Assembly: GCA_903921455.1 (NCBI GenBank)
Contig: CAIXPZ010000287.1
Location: 1 to 32,401 of the forward strand
DNA length: 32,401 nucleotides
Direction: 5' to 3'
Source: an uncultured Verrucomicrobia subdivision 3 bacterium
GTDB lineage: Bacteria > Verrucomicrobiota > Verrucomicrobiae > Limisphaerales > UBA11358
Position numbers and translations under genes: made by a program. This document shows positions 1 through 7,995 of this stretch, in pieces (within the stretch, counting starts at the first letter, position 1; every line of letters starts with the position of its first letter). The notes beneath the pieces were generated by a model, which did no database searches, had not been told where the DNA came from, and saw only the letters and a program-made list of their open reading frames with translations.

Positions 1-669
1 AAGCGGAATTTGCAAAAACCCCTGAAAAACGGCCTCAGAGGTCGAAAAATCCGTGCGGATTTACCAAAAAATCCGACGAGTTTTTCCAAAATCCGTGCGA
101 ATTTAACAAAAATCGCGACGAGTTTTTTCTTAATCCGTATGAATTTTCCGAAAATCACGACGAGTTTTTTCTTAATCCGTATGAATTTTCCCAAAATCAC
201 GACGAGTTTTTTCTTAATCCGTACGAATTTTCCGAAAATCACGACGAGTTTTTCCCTAATCCGTGCCAATTTTTTCTGAATCACGCGTGATAAATCTTTT
301 TTCACGCGTGATAAATGAAAAATGACGCGTGATAAATCTTTTATCGTGCGTGATAAATCAAAAAAGACGCGTGATAAATGTTTTATCACGCTTGAAAAAT
401 GAAAAATCAGGCGTGATTTTTCTTAAATCAGTGTTGAATTTTTGGACATTTGGGTCGTTTTTAACTTTAAGAGGGCAGTTCGGGTTTTCTTCAAGGTTGA
501 TTGCAATGTTTTCTGCCATGGTCAGCTTCCAAAGCGGGACGTTGCTTTCCGGTTCCAGGGTGAAGGTTGAAGGAAGAGCGTTGAAGGTTTTCCCAAGGAC
601 GTGTCTCAGGGCGGAACTTCGAACGCCGGTGCGGTGTCAGGCCATGGTGCCCGTCCGGAAGGACTGGGG
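1..669. other. Gene-free stretch with tandem array and degenerate tail
   Basis: Apart from the tandem array (48-428) I see no convincing gene here. The frames open over 10-279 and 329-673 are low-complexity translations of the repeats, or run into the antisense of the metallophosphoesterase gene. From 429 to 669 the sequence has short near-repeats of gttgaagg (about 560-590) but no clear hairpin terminator for the minus-strand operon that ends at 670. Confidence 0.6.
48..428. repeat. Tandem array with 21-bp period (about 18 units)
   Basis: About 18 diverged units repeat every 21 bp. In the left part (48-278) they pair into a 42-bp higher-order unit. The right part (282-428) is seven single 21-bp units. 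Most units begin with aatc, followed by a G/C-containing hexamer (acgcgt, cgtatg or acgacg), then an A/T-rich half such as gataaat or agttttttc. The best units contain the 12-bp palindrome atcacgcgtgat. The array stays open as a heptapeptide-repeat frame from 10 to 279, but nothing else suggests a protein. It lies 3' of the minus-strand YmdB-type gene ending at 670. Confidence 0.93.
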
Positions 670-1452
670 TTAGCTGGCCATTTCGTTGACGCGCTGGATG
701 CTCATGGCTTTGCCGGTGGCATCGTCGATGCGGATGAGCGCGCCGTGCAGGCGCACGCGGTTGCGGGCCACGGGAAACCGCTCGGGCATGCCGGTCAGAA
801 ATTTATTGATCACCGGCTCGATCTCGCGGCCCAGACAGCCGTCGTGCGGCCCCGTGAAGCCCGCATCGCTCAGATAGGCGGTGCCTTGGGGCAGGATTTG
901 TTCATCCGCCGTCTGCACATGGGTGTGGGTGCCCACCACGGCGCTGACGCGGCCGTCGAGGAACCGGCCGAAGGCGATCTTCTCCGACGTGGCTTCGCCG
1001 TGGAAATCCACGAAAATGATCCTGGTCTTCTCGCGCAGGCGCACCACCTCGGTCTCGGCGGTGAGGAAGGGGTTTTCCATGGGCGGCATGAACACGCGGC
1101 CCTGCACATTCATCACGCCGACGGGCGGGAGGTTGCGGACCTGATACACATGGGCGCCGCGGCCGGGCACGGTGGGCGGATAATTCAGCGGGCGGAGAAA
1201 GCGCGGTTCGCTGTAAAGCAGTTCGGACACGGTCTTCTGGTCCCAGAGATGGTCGCCGCTGGTGATGACGTCCACGCCGGCGGAAAACAACTCGCCGGCG
1301 ATCTGCGGGGTGATGCCGTTGCCGCCGGCGGAGTTCTCGCCGTTGGCGATGACAAAGTCCAGGGCGTGTTCGTCGCGCAGTCTGGGCAGGAGATGCTGGA
1401 CGGCCGAGCGTCCGGGTTCGCCCACGATGTCGCCGATGAACAGTAGTTTCAC
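670..1452 (-). CDS. ymdB: YmdB/TIGR00282-type metallophosphoesterase
   Basis: A 260-aa protein of the YmdB family. The Bacillus member is a di-iron phosphodiesterase acting on 2',3'-cyclic nucleotides. Metal-site motifs sit where the family has them: GDIVGEPGR with D8, NGEN with E39 and N40, GDH with D67 and H68, DFHGE with H151, and THTH with H176 and H178. Length is typical. Position 67 is Asp where the Bacillus protein has Asn, which may change metal binding or rate. The start is GTG (1450-1452) with no clear Shine-Dalgarno; it is the first start of the frame and matches the family N-terminus (MKLLFIGD). It is the last gene of the minus-strand series, 45 bp after the WecA-like gene. Family assignment is firm; the substrate is unknown. 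Confidence 0.93.
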   Translation of the reverse strand: MKLLFIGDIVGEPGRSAVQHLLPRLRDEHALDFVIANGENSAGGNGITPQIAGELFSAGVDVITSGDHLWDQKTVSELLYSEPRFLRPLNYPPTVPGRGAHVYQVRNLPPVGVMNVQGRVFMPPMENPFLTAETEVVRLREKTRIIFVDFHGEATSEKIAFGRFLDGRVSAVVGTHTHVQTADEQILPQGTAYLSDAGFTGPHDGCLGREIEPVINKFLTGMPERFPVARNRVRLHGALIRIDDATGKAMSIQRVNEMAS

Positions 1453-1497
1453 GGGGAAGATTTAACCACGAACGCCGCGAAAGACACGAAAAGAAAA
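1453..1497. repeat. Short intercistronic repeat with about 9-bp period
   Basis: The gap between the WecA-like and YmdB-type genes holds three near-copies of a 9-mer of the type (a/g)(c/a)cacgaa(a/c): accacgaac, gccgcgaaa and gacacgaaa, at about 1464-1490. Short cacgaaa-type repeats of this kind recur between genes in many bacterial genomes (general recollection, not searched). No promoter or terminator is obvious in it. Confidence 0.5.
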
Positions 1498-2475
1498 TCA
1501 GAGCCCGCAAGCCAGCGCGCCCACGAGGGCGGCGGCGAGCCACAGCACGAGCACCGCCTGCGTCCGGCTCAAGCCCGCGCGCACCAGCCGGTGCGAGAGA
1601 TGATTGGTGTCGCCGATCCAGAACGGCTTTTGGTTCAGCGTGCGGAACAGACTGACTTGCGCGAGGTCCAGCAGGGGAATGGCCAGCACCAGCAGCGGCG
1701 CGAAGACGGCGAGGGGATGCGGTTCCTGTTTCGTGTAGAAATGGGGCAGGATGGCCATCACGGCGAGCAGGTAGCCGACGAGGTGGCTGCCGGCATCGCC
1801 CAGGAACGCGCGGGCATGCGGGAAATTCCACGGCAGAAAGCCGATGAGCGCGCCGCACATGAGGAAGCCGGTGATGGCCACGAGGTATTCGCCCTTGGCC
1901 GCCGCGAGGAGCGCAAAAAGCAGCGCGCCGATCGCGCCGAGACCGGCGCAGAGGCCGTTCATGTTGTCCATGAAGTTGAAGGCGTTGATGACGGTGAGCA
2001 GCCACAGGATGGTGACGGCGTAGCTGAACACGTCGCTGTGGACGAACAGCGTGATGCGCTTGCATGCGCTGGCCACGGCGATGGCGATGAGGATTTGCCC
2101 GAGGAATTTGGGCAGGGCTTTCAGCTCATGCCGGTCGTCCAGCCAGCCGAGCAGCGTGATGCCCACCGCGCCCAGCGCCAGCACGGCCAGTTCCAGCGCG
2201 CGGCGGTCCAGACCATGCGCGATCAGGCCGGCGGCGGAGATGTGGATGACGCCGAACTTCAGCAGCAACGCGCCCATGGCGGGCGGCAGGAGAATGCCCG
2301 TTAGCACCGCGAAACCGCCGGCCAGGGGAACGGGCGTGCTGTGGATCTTGCGGTGGCCGGGATCGTCCACGAGGTTCGTGCGCAGACACCAGCGCCGCCA
2401 GACGGGCAGGGCGACCAGCGCCGTCGTCAGGGCGCCGGCAAACGCCGTGAGGAAAAAGTTGAAAGGGAAGTTCAA
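1498..2475 (-). CDS. WecA/MraY-family polyprenyl-phosphate sugar-1-phosphate transferase
   Basis: A 325-aa polytopic membrane protein of glycosyl transferase family 4 (PNPT superfamily). These enzymes move a HexNAc-1-phosphate from a UDP-sugar onto undecaprenyl phosphate, starting lipid-linked glycan synthesis. Visible motifs are VDDPGHRKIHSTPVPLAGG (36-54), the catalytic WLDDR (D113, D114), NAFNFMDNMNG (164-174, D170), FLGDAGS (224-230) and a late HLSHR His pair (292-296). The His motif and absence of a lipid II context favour the WecA/TagO group over MraY. The only start near the family N-terminus is TTG (2473-2475), 3 nt after the stop of the upstream glycosyltransferase, so translational coupling is likely. 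Sugar specificity cannot be read from sequence. Confidence 0.93.
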   Translation of the reverse strand: MNFPFNFFLTAFAGALTTALVALPVWRRWCLRTNLVDDPGHRKIHSTPVPLAGGFAVLTGILLPPAMGALLLKFGVIHISAAGLIAHGLDRRALELAVLALGAVGITLLGWLDDRHELKALPKFLGQILIAIAVASACKRITLFVHSDVFSYAVTILWLLTVINAFNFMDNMNGLCAGLGAIGALLFALLAAAKGEYLVAITGFLMCGALIGFLPWNFPHARAFLGDAGSHLVGYLLAVMAILPHFYTKQEPHPLAVFAPLLVLAIPLLDLAQVSLFRTLNQKPFWIGDTNHLSHRLVRAGLSRTQAVLVLWLAAALVGALACGL

Positions 2476-2478
2476 GTT

Positions 2479-3669
2479 TTAGTGGGAGCTGATTTCGGCG
2501 CGGCCACGTTGGAGCAGCTGCTGATAGACAGCATATTGATCGGCCACCATCTTTTCGATGGCGAAGTTTTCCCGGACAAAGGCCGTGCCGGCCCGGCCAA
2601 AGCGTTCCCGCAACGCAGGGTCGCGGGCGAGTCGGATCAGGCGTTGCGCGGCCGCGTCGATGTCGCCGGTGCGGACCATGAAGCCGGTTTGATTCTCCAG
2701 ACAGACTTCATCCGCGCCGTCGAAATCGTAGGCGACCACCGGCTTGCCCGCCGCCAGCGCCTGCGGCAAGGCGCGGGACAAGGCTTCGCGATAGGACAGA
2801 TGCGCTAGACAATCCATGATGCCGACATAGCGCGCCACTTCCGCCGGCGGCACGAGGCCGGTGAAGATGACTTTGCCGTCGAGGCCCAGACGGCGGACTT
2901 GCTGTTCCAGTTCGCCGCGCAATATGCCATCGCCGACCAGGAGCAGGCGGGCATGGGGAACCTGCGGCAGCATCCGGGCGAAGGCTTCAATCAAATCGGC
3001 GTGGCCCTTCAGCCGGAACAGGCGGCCGATCTTGCCGATGACAAAATGGGTGCCGTCGAGGCCGAGTCGCTGACGCAGGGCCGGATCATTGGTCGCCTGG
3101 ATGAACGGTTGCAGATCAAACCCGCTGAAGATGCGCGTGAACTGTTCCGGCCGGCCGATGTCGGCGGCGAGGTAAAGCCGGGTCATGGCGCCGGCGGAAC
3201 AGAAGAAATGGTCGGTGACTTGGGCCGCGTATTTCTCGGCGGCGGTGAAGACGACGTTGGCGAGCGCGCCTTGAAACGGACCGAACGACGGGCCGTGGAT
3301 GTGATGGACGATGATTGGCACGCCGGCACGCCGGGCCGCGAGCCGGCCGAGGATGCCCGCCTTGCCGCTGTGCGTGTGGACGAGGTCGGGCTGCTGTTCG
3401 CGCAGGAGTTTTTCGAGTTTCCGCAGCGCGACAAAATCCTTTAGCGGATGAACGGGACGGACCAGTTCGGGAACGATGGTGAAATCGGCCGGCTGGCTTT
3501 GAAAAATATTTCGGGCCGCGTCCTCGAGCGAACCTTCGGGGCCGATCGTGGGGCCGGCAATCAGTTTCACCTCGACGCCGGGCTGCCGGCGGAGACCGCT
3601 CAGGGTGGCGAGGGTGTTTTCCTGCGCGCCGCCGATGACCAACCGGGTGATGAGGTGGGTGACGCGCAT
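2479..3669 (-). CDS. GT4-family glycosyltransferase
   Basis: A 396-aa GT-B fold glycosyltransferase of CAZy family GT4, likely cytosolic or membrane-peripheral. The N-terminal Rossmann half opens with THLITRLVIGGAQENT and includes HTHSGKAGILGR and HHIHGPSFG. The C-terminal half has GKIGRLFRLKGHADLIEAF (nucleotide-sugar site) and the family EX7E region, here E-ALSRALP-Q, so the second Glu is Gln. It starts with ATG 6 nt after the DUF2723 gene and stops 3 nt before the WecA-like gene. This places it in a glycan-assembly operon where it would extend the lipid-linked sugar. Donor and acceptor are unknown. Confidence 0.92.
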   Translation of the reverse strand: MRVTHLITRLVIGGAQENTLATLSGLRRQPGVEVKLIAGPTIGPEGSLEDAARNIFQSQPADFTIVPELVRPVHPLKDFVALRKLEKLLREQQPDLVHTHSGKAGILGRLAARRAGVPIIVHHIHGPSFGPFQGALANVVFTAAEKYAAQVTDHFFCSAGAMTRLYLAADIGRPEQFTRIFSGFDLQPFIQATNDPALRQRLGLDGTHFVIGKIGRLFRLKGHADLIEAFARMLPQVPHARLLLVGDGILRGELEQQVRRLGLDGKVIFTGLVPPAEVARYVGIMDCLAHLSYREALSRALPQALAAGKPVVAYDFDGADEVCLENQTGFMVRTGDIDAAAQRLIRLARDPALRERFGRAGTAFVRENFAIEKMVADQYAVYQQLLQRGRAEISSH

Positions 3670-3675
3670 GGCGCG

Positions 3676-6621
3676 CTATTTCTTCTGGAGCTGGTTCAGG
3701 CGGTCGCGGACGGATTTGAATTCGAACGAATTGGTGGGGGCAGTGGCGAGGTAGCGTTCGTAGTGTTGCACGGCCTCGTTGGTGTTGCGCTGGCGCCAGG
3801 CGACTTCGGCCAGACCATAGGCGATCTGGAAGGAATTGGTGTAGGTGTTTTGCAGCTCGACGTAATCCGCACGGGCCTGGTCGAGCTTGCCGCTTTGCAG
3901 GTAGGCGAGGGCGCGGTTAAAGCGAGCGGTCGGATCGTTGGTGGAAACTTCCATGGCGTGCGTGAGGGCGGTGATGGCCAGGTCGTAGTTGCTGACCTGC
4001 AGATTGGCGTAGCCTTTGCCAAAGAGCCACTGCGGATCATCGGGCGTCAGGGCGAGGGCGCGGTCAATGACGCGAAGCGCCTTGGGGTAAAGGCCGCCGA
4101 CGAGATACGCCCGCGTGGCGACAGTCAGGATGGTGGTGTTGGTGGGATGGCGGTCGAGTTCCAGCTCTATCAATTCGCTGCCCCGGACCAGCTCCTGCTT
4201 TTGAAAATAAGCGGCGGAGGCGAGCAGGTTCAGCTCGGTGGAATTAGTTTCATTCAGCGAAAACTTTTTCGGCTGGGTGATGGGGTCGTGCAGGGCTTCG
4301 AGGGCCGGTTCGGGCAGGCGATTGACCAGATACAGTTGCGCCAGCCAGAGGCGGACGGGGAGGTTGTCCGGCGCGAGCTGGCGGACGCGGTTAAAGGTCG
4401 CGATGGGCTGGCGCTTCAAATGATTTTGGGCGAACAGGGCGCTGTTGACGAAGACGAAGCTGGGTTCGTCAAACGGTCCGTTGGCGTTCATGACGGCGTT
4501 CCAGTTGCGGTATTTGCCGAACTGGTCGGCGGTGACGTGGCGCGGGTCGATGACGGTGGGCGTGCCGGCCTGCAGCGACTGGTTGAACTCGAGATTGATG
4601 GCGGCGGCGATGTTGTCGGGATTGATCAGCTGGGCGTTGGCAAAACAGGCGGCGGCGTTGGTGAGCAGGCCGGCGCGCTGAAGTTCGACGCCCCAATAAT
4701 CGAGCGAGCGGGAATACAGGCCGGCGACGATCTGAGCGTTGGGATTGACTGACGACTGATCGTGGAGATGCATGAGCAACCAATCGGCAAAGTTATTGGG
4801 GACGGCTCCCGGATCGCGGGGCGTCACGGCTTTTTGCAGGCGGGGAAGATCGTTCTGCGCAAACTGATTCCAGAAATTTTGATTCTCATTGATCAGGCTG
4901 GCGGTGGTCGGCGGGGGAATCAGCGTGGCTTCCGGCAACGCTTTGAGCTGGTAGGTCAGCCCATGGGGTTCCAGATAGAACAGTTCAAAGAAATAGCCAA
5001 AGCTGGGGTTGAGGTAGCAGAGGGTGTTGCTCTTGGACAGCGAGTTCAGGGTGGTTAAGATAGTTAACGGCCGGACGCTGCCCATGTCTTTATCCTCGAC
5101 GACCAGCGGCCATTTTTGCGGGGATTTCTTATGAAGATAACGAAGATACGGTGCCCAGTTCAACGCCTGGGTGTCCACCACCAGAAAGTCCTTGTTCCGT
5201 CCGCTGCGGGCCAGTGCGGCCTGGATCAACCAGGTGCGGGTCTGTTGGCTGGCGGTAATGTTTTCGGCGTCGCTCAACAATATCCCGCCGCCAGCGGGCA
5301 GGTTTTGTTCCGTCAACTGCGCGTATTTTAGCAGCGTGTTGTCATTCAGCGCGCGCAGGGGTGGCAGATTTTTATAAACCAGCGTGCAGATAGCCAGCGC
5401 CGCTGCCACAAAGGTTCCCCAATATATTCCCGGAGACAATACGTTGAGATTGCCGGGCAGGGCAGACAAAGGCCGGGGATTCCTCCGGCTGGCAATGGCT
5501 TTTTTTCCGAACACCAGCAGGTAATAGCCGCAATAGTAACCCACCCCGAGCGCGGACAGAAAATACATCGTCAGGGCCGGTGAGCCGAGACTCAATTGGC
5601 CGGGGCTGAACGGCGAGTCAAACATCACCCATACGCACACCGTGAAAATAACCGCGTGGACGCCGTGGAACAGGTAGTTCACCATGGATTTGCCGATGCG
5701 GCTGTTGTCGCCGAAGCTGGAGCTCCAGCGGATGGCCATGACCAGCACCGGTAAAAACGTCGTGACCGACATGATGAGCAAGTTGTGCCGGACCTCGCCG
5801 CTGCTGATGGCCTTGATGACCTGCCAGTCCATGCGCCACGCGGGTTTGAGCAGCTCCCAGAAGGTTAAGGGAAAACCGCCGTGCAGTTTTCCGACAATCG
5901 GCAGGAACAGAAAGAACAGCATGCCCGCCAGACCCGACAAGGCCATGCGAATGAGAAATTGCAGGTTGAAAAATTCCAGTCCGCGCAGCCAGAGAATCAT
6001 CACGACAAACACCGGCAGGAAACCGATCAGCGCCCAGTTTTCCGTCATCCCCACGCCGTAAATCAACGCCGCGAGATAGAGCCGCCCCATCCGTTCATCC
6101 AGGCGGAATTCCAGCAGCAACCAGATGACCACGGCGAAAACCAACAGGTTCAGCATCTCGCCGGTGAAGCTTGTCGCGTGCTGCCAGAAGCCGAATTCCA
6201 ACCCAAACAACGCCACCGCCAGCAGCGGCGGGAACCACGCGCTGCCGGAGGTGAGAAATCCGAAATCACTCTGCTCCCGCACCCGCTCCGCCTCGGTGCG
6301 GTCATGCGGCAGCAGCGCCACGCAACGCGCCAGGAACCCCAGCGTCGCGGCCGCGCACAATGCGGAAAAAAGGTTCAGGGCCAGCGGGATTTTCGCCTCC
6401 GGCAGCCAGCGGAAGGGATAGGTGACCAGGTAAGTCAGCGGGTTGTAAAACTCCGGCTGCCAGAAATAGCCGGAGGTCTTCGCCACCGGCACGATGTTCG
6501 CCAGCGTCACCCAATGGTTCAGCGTGAGGCCATAGACGACGAACATCGCCGCCCCCAGCAGCCAGGGCATATAGCGCGGCGCCAATTGTTTTCTCGGGTC
6601 CGTTTGTCTTTCGTTTGCCAT
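3676..6621 (-). CDS. DUF2723 multi-spanning membrane protein with C-terminal TPRs
   Basis: A 981-aa protein. The first ~450 residues carry many hydrophobic segments (the first at about 15-35) and match the DUF2723 (TMEM260-like) family by their opening: LNHWVTLANIVPVAKTSGYFW then QPEFYNPLTYLVTYPF. The family includes proposed or shown protein O-mannosyltransferases of the GT-C fold using lipid-linked sugars. A soluble part follows, and the last ~250 residues contain tandem TPR motifs (for example ALRVIDRALALTPDDPQWLF and ALAYLQSGKLDQARADYVEL). Membrane topology with an outward-facing TPR tail is inference. It is 43 bp downstream of the RNA methyltransferase and 6 bp upstream of the GT4 gene, which supports a role in glycan transfer. 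Confidence 0.88.
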   Translation of the reverse strand: MANERQTDPRKQLAPRYMPWLLGAAMFVVYGLTLNHWVTLANIVPVAKTSGYFWQPEFYNPLTYLVTYPFRWLPEAKIPLALNLFSALCAAATLGFLARCVALLPHDRTEAERVREQSDFGFLTSGSAWFPPLLAVALFGLEFGFWQHATSFTGEMLNLLVFAVVIWLLLEFRLDERMGRLYLAALIYGVGMTENWALIGFLPVFVVMILWLRGLEFFNLQFLIRMALSGLAGMLFFLFLPIVGKLHGGFPLTFWELLKPAWRMDWQVIKAISSGEVRHNLLIMSVTTFLPVLVMAIRWSSSFGDNSRIGKSMVNYLFHGVHAVIFTVCVWVMFDSPFSPGQLSLGSPALTMYFLSALGVGYYCGYYLLVFGKKAIASRRNPRPLSALPGNLNVLSPGIYWGTFVAAALAICTLVYKNLPPLRALNDNTLLKYAQLTEQNLPAGGGILLSDAENITASQQTRTWLIQAALARSGRNKDFLVVDTQALNWAPYLRYLHKKSPQKWPLVVEDKDMGSVRPLTILTTLNSLSKSNTLCYLNPSFGYFFELFYLEPHGLTYQLKALPEATLIPPPTTASLINENQNFWNQFAQNDLPRLQKAVTPRDPGAVPNNFADWLLMHLHDQSSVNPNAQIVAGLYSRSLDYWGVELQRAGLLTNAAACFANAQLINPDNIAAAINLEFNQSLQAGTPTVIDPRHVTADQFGKYRNWNAVMNANGPFDEPSFVFVNSALFAQNHLKRQPIATFNRVRQLAPDNLPVRLWLAQLYLVNRLPEPALEALHDPITQPKKFSLNETNSTELNLLASAAYFQKQELVRGSELIELELDRHPTNTTILTVATRAYLVGGLYPKALRVIDRALALTPDDPQWLFGKGYANLQVSNYDLAITALTHAMEVSTNDPTARFNRALAYLQSGKLDQARADYVELQNTYTNSFQIAYGLAEVAWRQRNTNEAVQHYERYLATAPTNSFEFKSVRDRLNQLQKK

Positions 6622-6663
6622 CGGAATTATCCAGTTGAATCCAAGAACCGCCCGTTGGCAAGT

Positions 6664-7797
6664 TCAGTTTCGGCGGCGCAGGTCGGCCACACACTCGACG
6701 TGCTGCGTTTGCGGGAACATGTCCAGCGGCTGCACTCGCACCAGTTCAAAGACACCGTCGGCGCACAAGATGTTCAAATCCCGCGCCATCGTCGCCGGAT
6801 GACAGGACACGTAAATCACCTGCGCCGGCTTGGTTTGCCGCAAGAGCGCCAGCGTTTCCGGCCAGCAGCCTTTGCGCGGCGGGTCGAGGATCACCGACGT
6901 TTTCTCCGCCGAAAATTTCTGCAACAGCTCCGGCAATATCACCTCCACCTTCGCCGCCACAAACTCGCCATTGTTAATTTTCCGTGACGCCGCGTTTTGG
7001 CGCGCGGCGGCGATCGCCAGCTGGTCATACTCCACCCCCACGAACGAATCCACCACGCCCGCCGCCTCGATGCCGAAAAAGCCCACGCCGCAATACAGAT
7101 CGATCAGATGCTTCGCGCCGCTCGCCTGGAGGAACGTGCGCACAGTCTCCACGAGTTTCGGCAGCAGGAAGAAATTGTTCTGGAAAAAGGAATCCCGCGG
7201 CACCTCCCAGCCCTCCGGCTGCACGCGCAGCACCACCTTGATGCCGCCTTTCGGGGGCGGGTTGGCGCGGACTTGCGTGATCTGCTCGTTCAACACCGGC
7301 TCGGCGATCTTGCATTCCGTGATATCCTCGACGAACGGCCGGTCGCTGCGGATGAAGCCGATCTCCAGCTTCTTCGCCGGCCCGTTCCACTGGCTGCGGA
7401 TCATGATGCGGTTGCGGTAGCCGTAAGGCGCGGGGCAGGGCAGCACCGGCGCCACCACCGTGCGTGCGATTTTCCCGACCCGCTCAAACAAGTCCGCGAT
7501 CTGCTTCTGCTTGATCCGCAACTGCTCGTCGTAGGCGATGTGCTGATACTGGCAGCCGCCGCAGCGCGTGTAATACGCGCATTCCGGCGCGACGCGAGCC
7601 GCGGCGGGCGTCACGACGTGCAAGAGCCTCGCCCGCGCAAAATTCTTCTTCACCTCCGTGATTTCGGCCGTGACCGTCTCGCCGACGATCACAAACGGCA
7701 CGAACACCACGAAGTCTTCGATGCGCCCCACGCCCTCGCCGCCGAACGCGATATCGTGGATGGTCAGGTTGATCTGGTCGCCGATTTTGAAAGACAC
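6664..7797 (-). CDS. TRAM-domain RNA (uracil-C5) methyltransferase, RlmD/RlmCD-like
   Basis: A 377-aa SAM-dependent methyltransferase of the TrmA/RumA family, which makes 5-methyluridine in rRNA or tRNA. An N-terminal TRAM domain (about 1-62, IAFGGEGVGR) is followed by four cysteines that fit the [4Fe-4S] site of RumA: C73, C79, C82 (ECAYYTRCGGC) and C162. The catalytic half has DLYCGVGFFG (SAM site), LDPPRKGC, and the nucleophile region YVSCHPATMARDL, ending with DMFPQTQHVE. The start is GTG (7795-7797). It heads the minus-strand series, but its housekeeping role differs from the glycan genes after it. Which U is modified cannot be told. Confidence 0.93.
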   Translation of the reverse strand: MSFKIGDQINLTIHDIAFGGEGVGRIEDFVVFVPFVIVGETVTAEITEVKKNFARARLLHVVTPAAARVAPECAYYTRCGGCQYQHIAYDEQLRIKQKQIADLFERVGKIARTVVAPVLPCPAPYGYRNRIMIRSQWNGPAKKLEIGFIRSDRPFVEDITECKIAEPVLNEQITQVRANPPPKGGIKVVLRVQPEGWEVPRDSFFQNNFFLLPKLVETVRTFLQASGAKHLIDLYCGVGFFGIEAAGVVDSFVGVEYDQLAIAAARQNAASRKINNGEFVAAKVEVILPELLQKFSAEKTSVILDPPRKGCWPETLALLRQTKPAQVIYVSCHPATMARDLNILCADGVFELVRVQPLDMFPQTQHVECVADLRRRN

Positions 7798-7810
7798 GTG
7801 CGCAGTTTAG

Positions 7811-7845
7811 AAAAGAAAAGGCCCGCGAAAAGATTATTCGCGGGC
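7811..7845 (-). terminator. Rho-independent terminator for the minus-strand gene of unknown function
   Basis: A perfect 9-bp G/C-rich stem (7821-7829 with 7837-7845, arm gcccgcgaa, 7-nt loop) is followed on the minus strand by a T-rich tail, cttttcttttc (7810-7820). It sits between the unknown gene (7996-8793) and the RNA methyltransferase start (7797), so it probably insulates the two or acts as a leader attenuator. Confidence 0.8.
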
Positions 7846-7906
7846 GCGGATCGAAAAAGTTGGGCGAGGAGGACATTAACACTGTCGCCCGCAGCGTTTA
7901 AGGAGA

Positions 7907-7947
7907 CCAACGGAGCAATTACCGTATTCACCGCCGCACTCCGTTGG
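7907..7947. promoter_or_regulatory. Inverted repeat upstream of the RNA methyltransferase gene
   Basis: Perfect 9-bp arms ccaacggag (7907-7915) and ctccgttgg (7939-7947) are separated by 23 bp. The site lies about 110 bp upstream of the methyltransferase start and 3' of the unknown gene. It could be an RNA hairpin or a protein-binding site; sequence alone does not decide. Confidence 0.4.
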
Positions 7948-7995
7948 CACGATGCCCTCTCCGTCGCGTTATATATCGGCGGCAAATTCAAATCC

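Noticed and set aside
10..279. Open frame with 14-residue repeats (IRMNFPKITTSFFL type)
   Set aside because: It is the translation of the 42-bp repeat. No ribosome-binding site, no non-repeat domain, and it ends where the repeat changes type.
48..428. CRISPR array
   Set aside because: Units are contiguous 21-mers without unique spacers, and no cas genes are nearby. The same applies to 17738-17947.
601..1446. Long plus-strand frame opposite the YmdB-type gene
   Set aside because: Antisense shadow of a clear family gene; no domain of its own. The same holds for the long antisense frames at 3448-4752, 14298-17687 and 27296-28540.
7764..7991. 75-aa minus-strand frame between the unknown gene and the methyltransferase
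   Set aside because: Overlaps the terminator and the methyltransferase start; no motif or ribosome-binding site.
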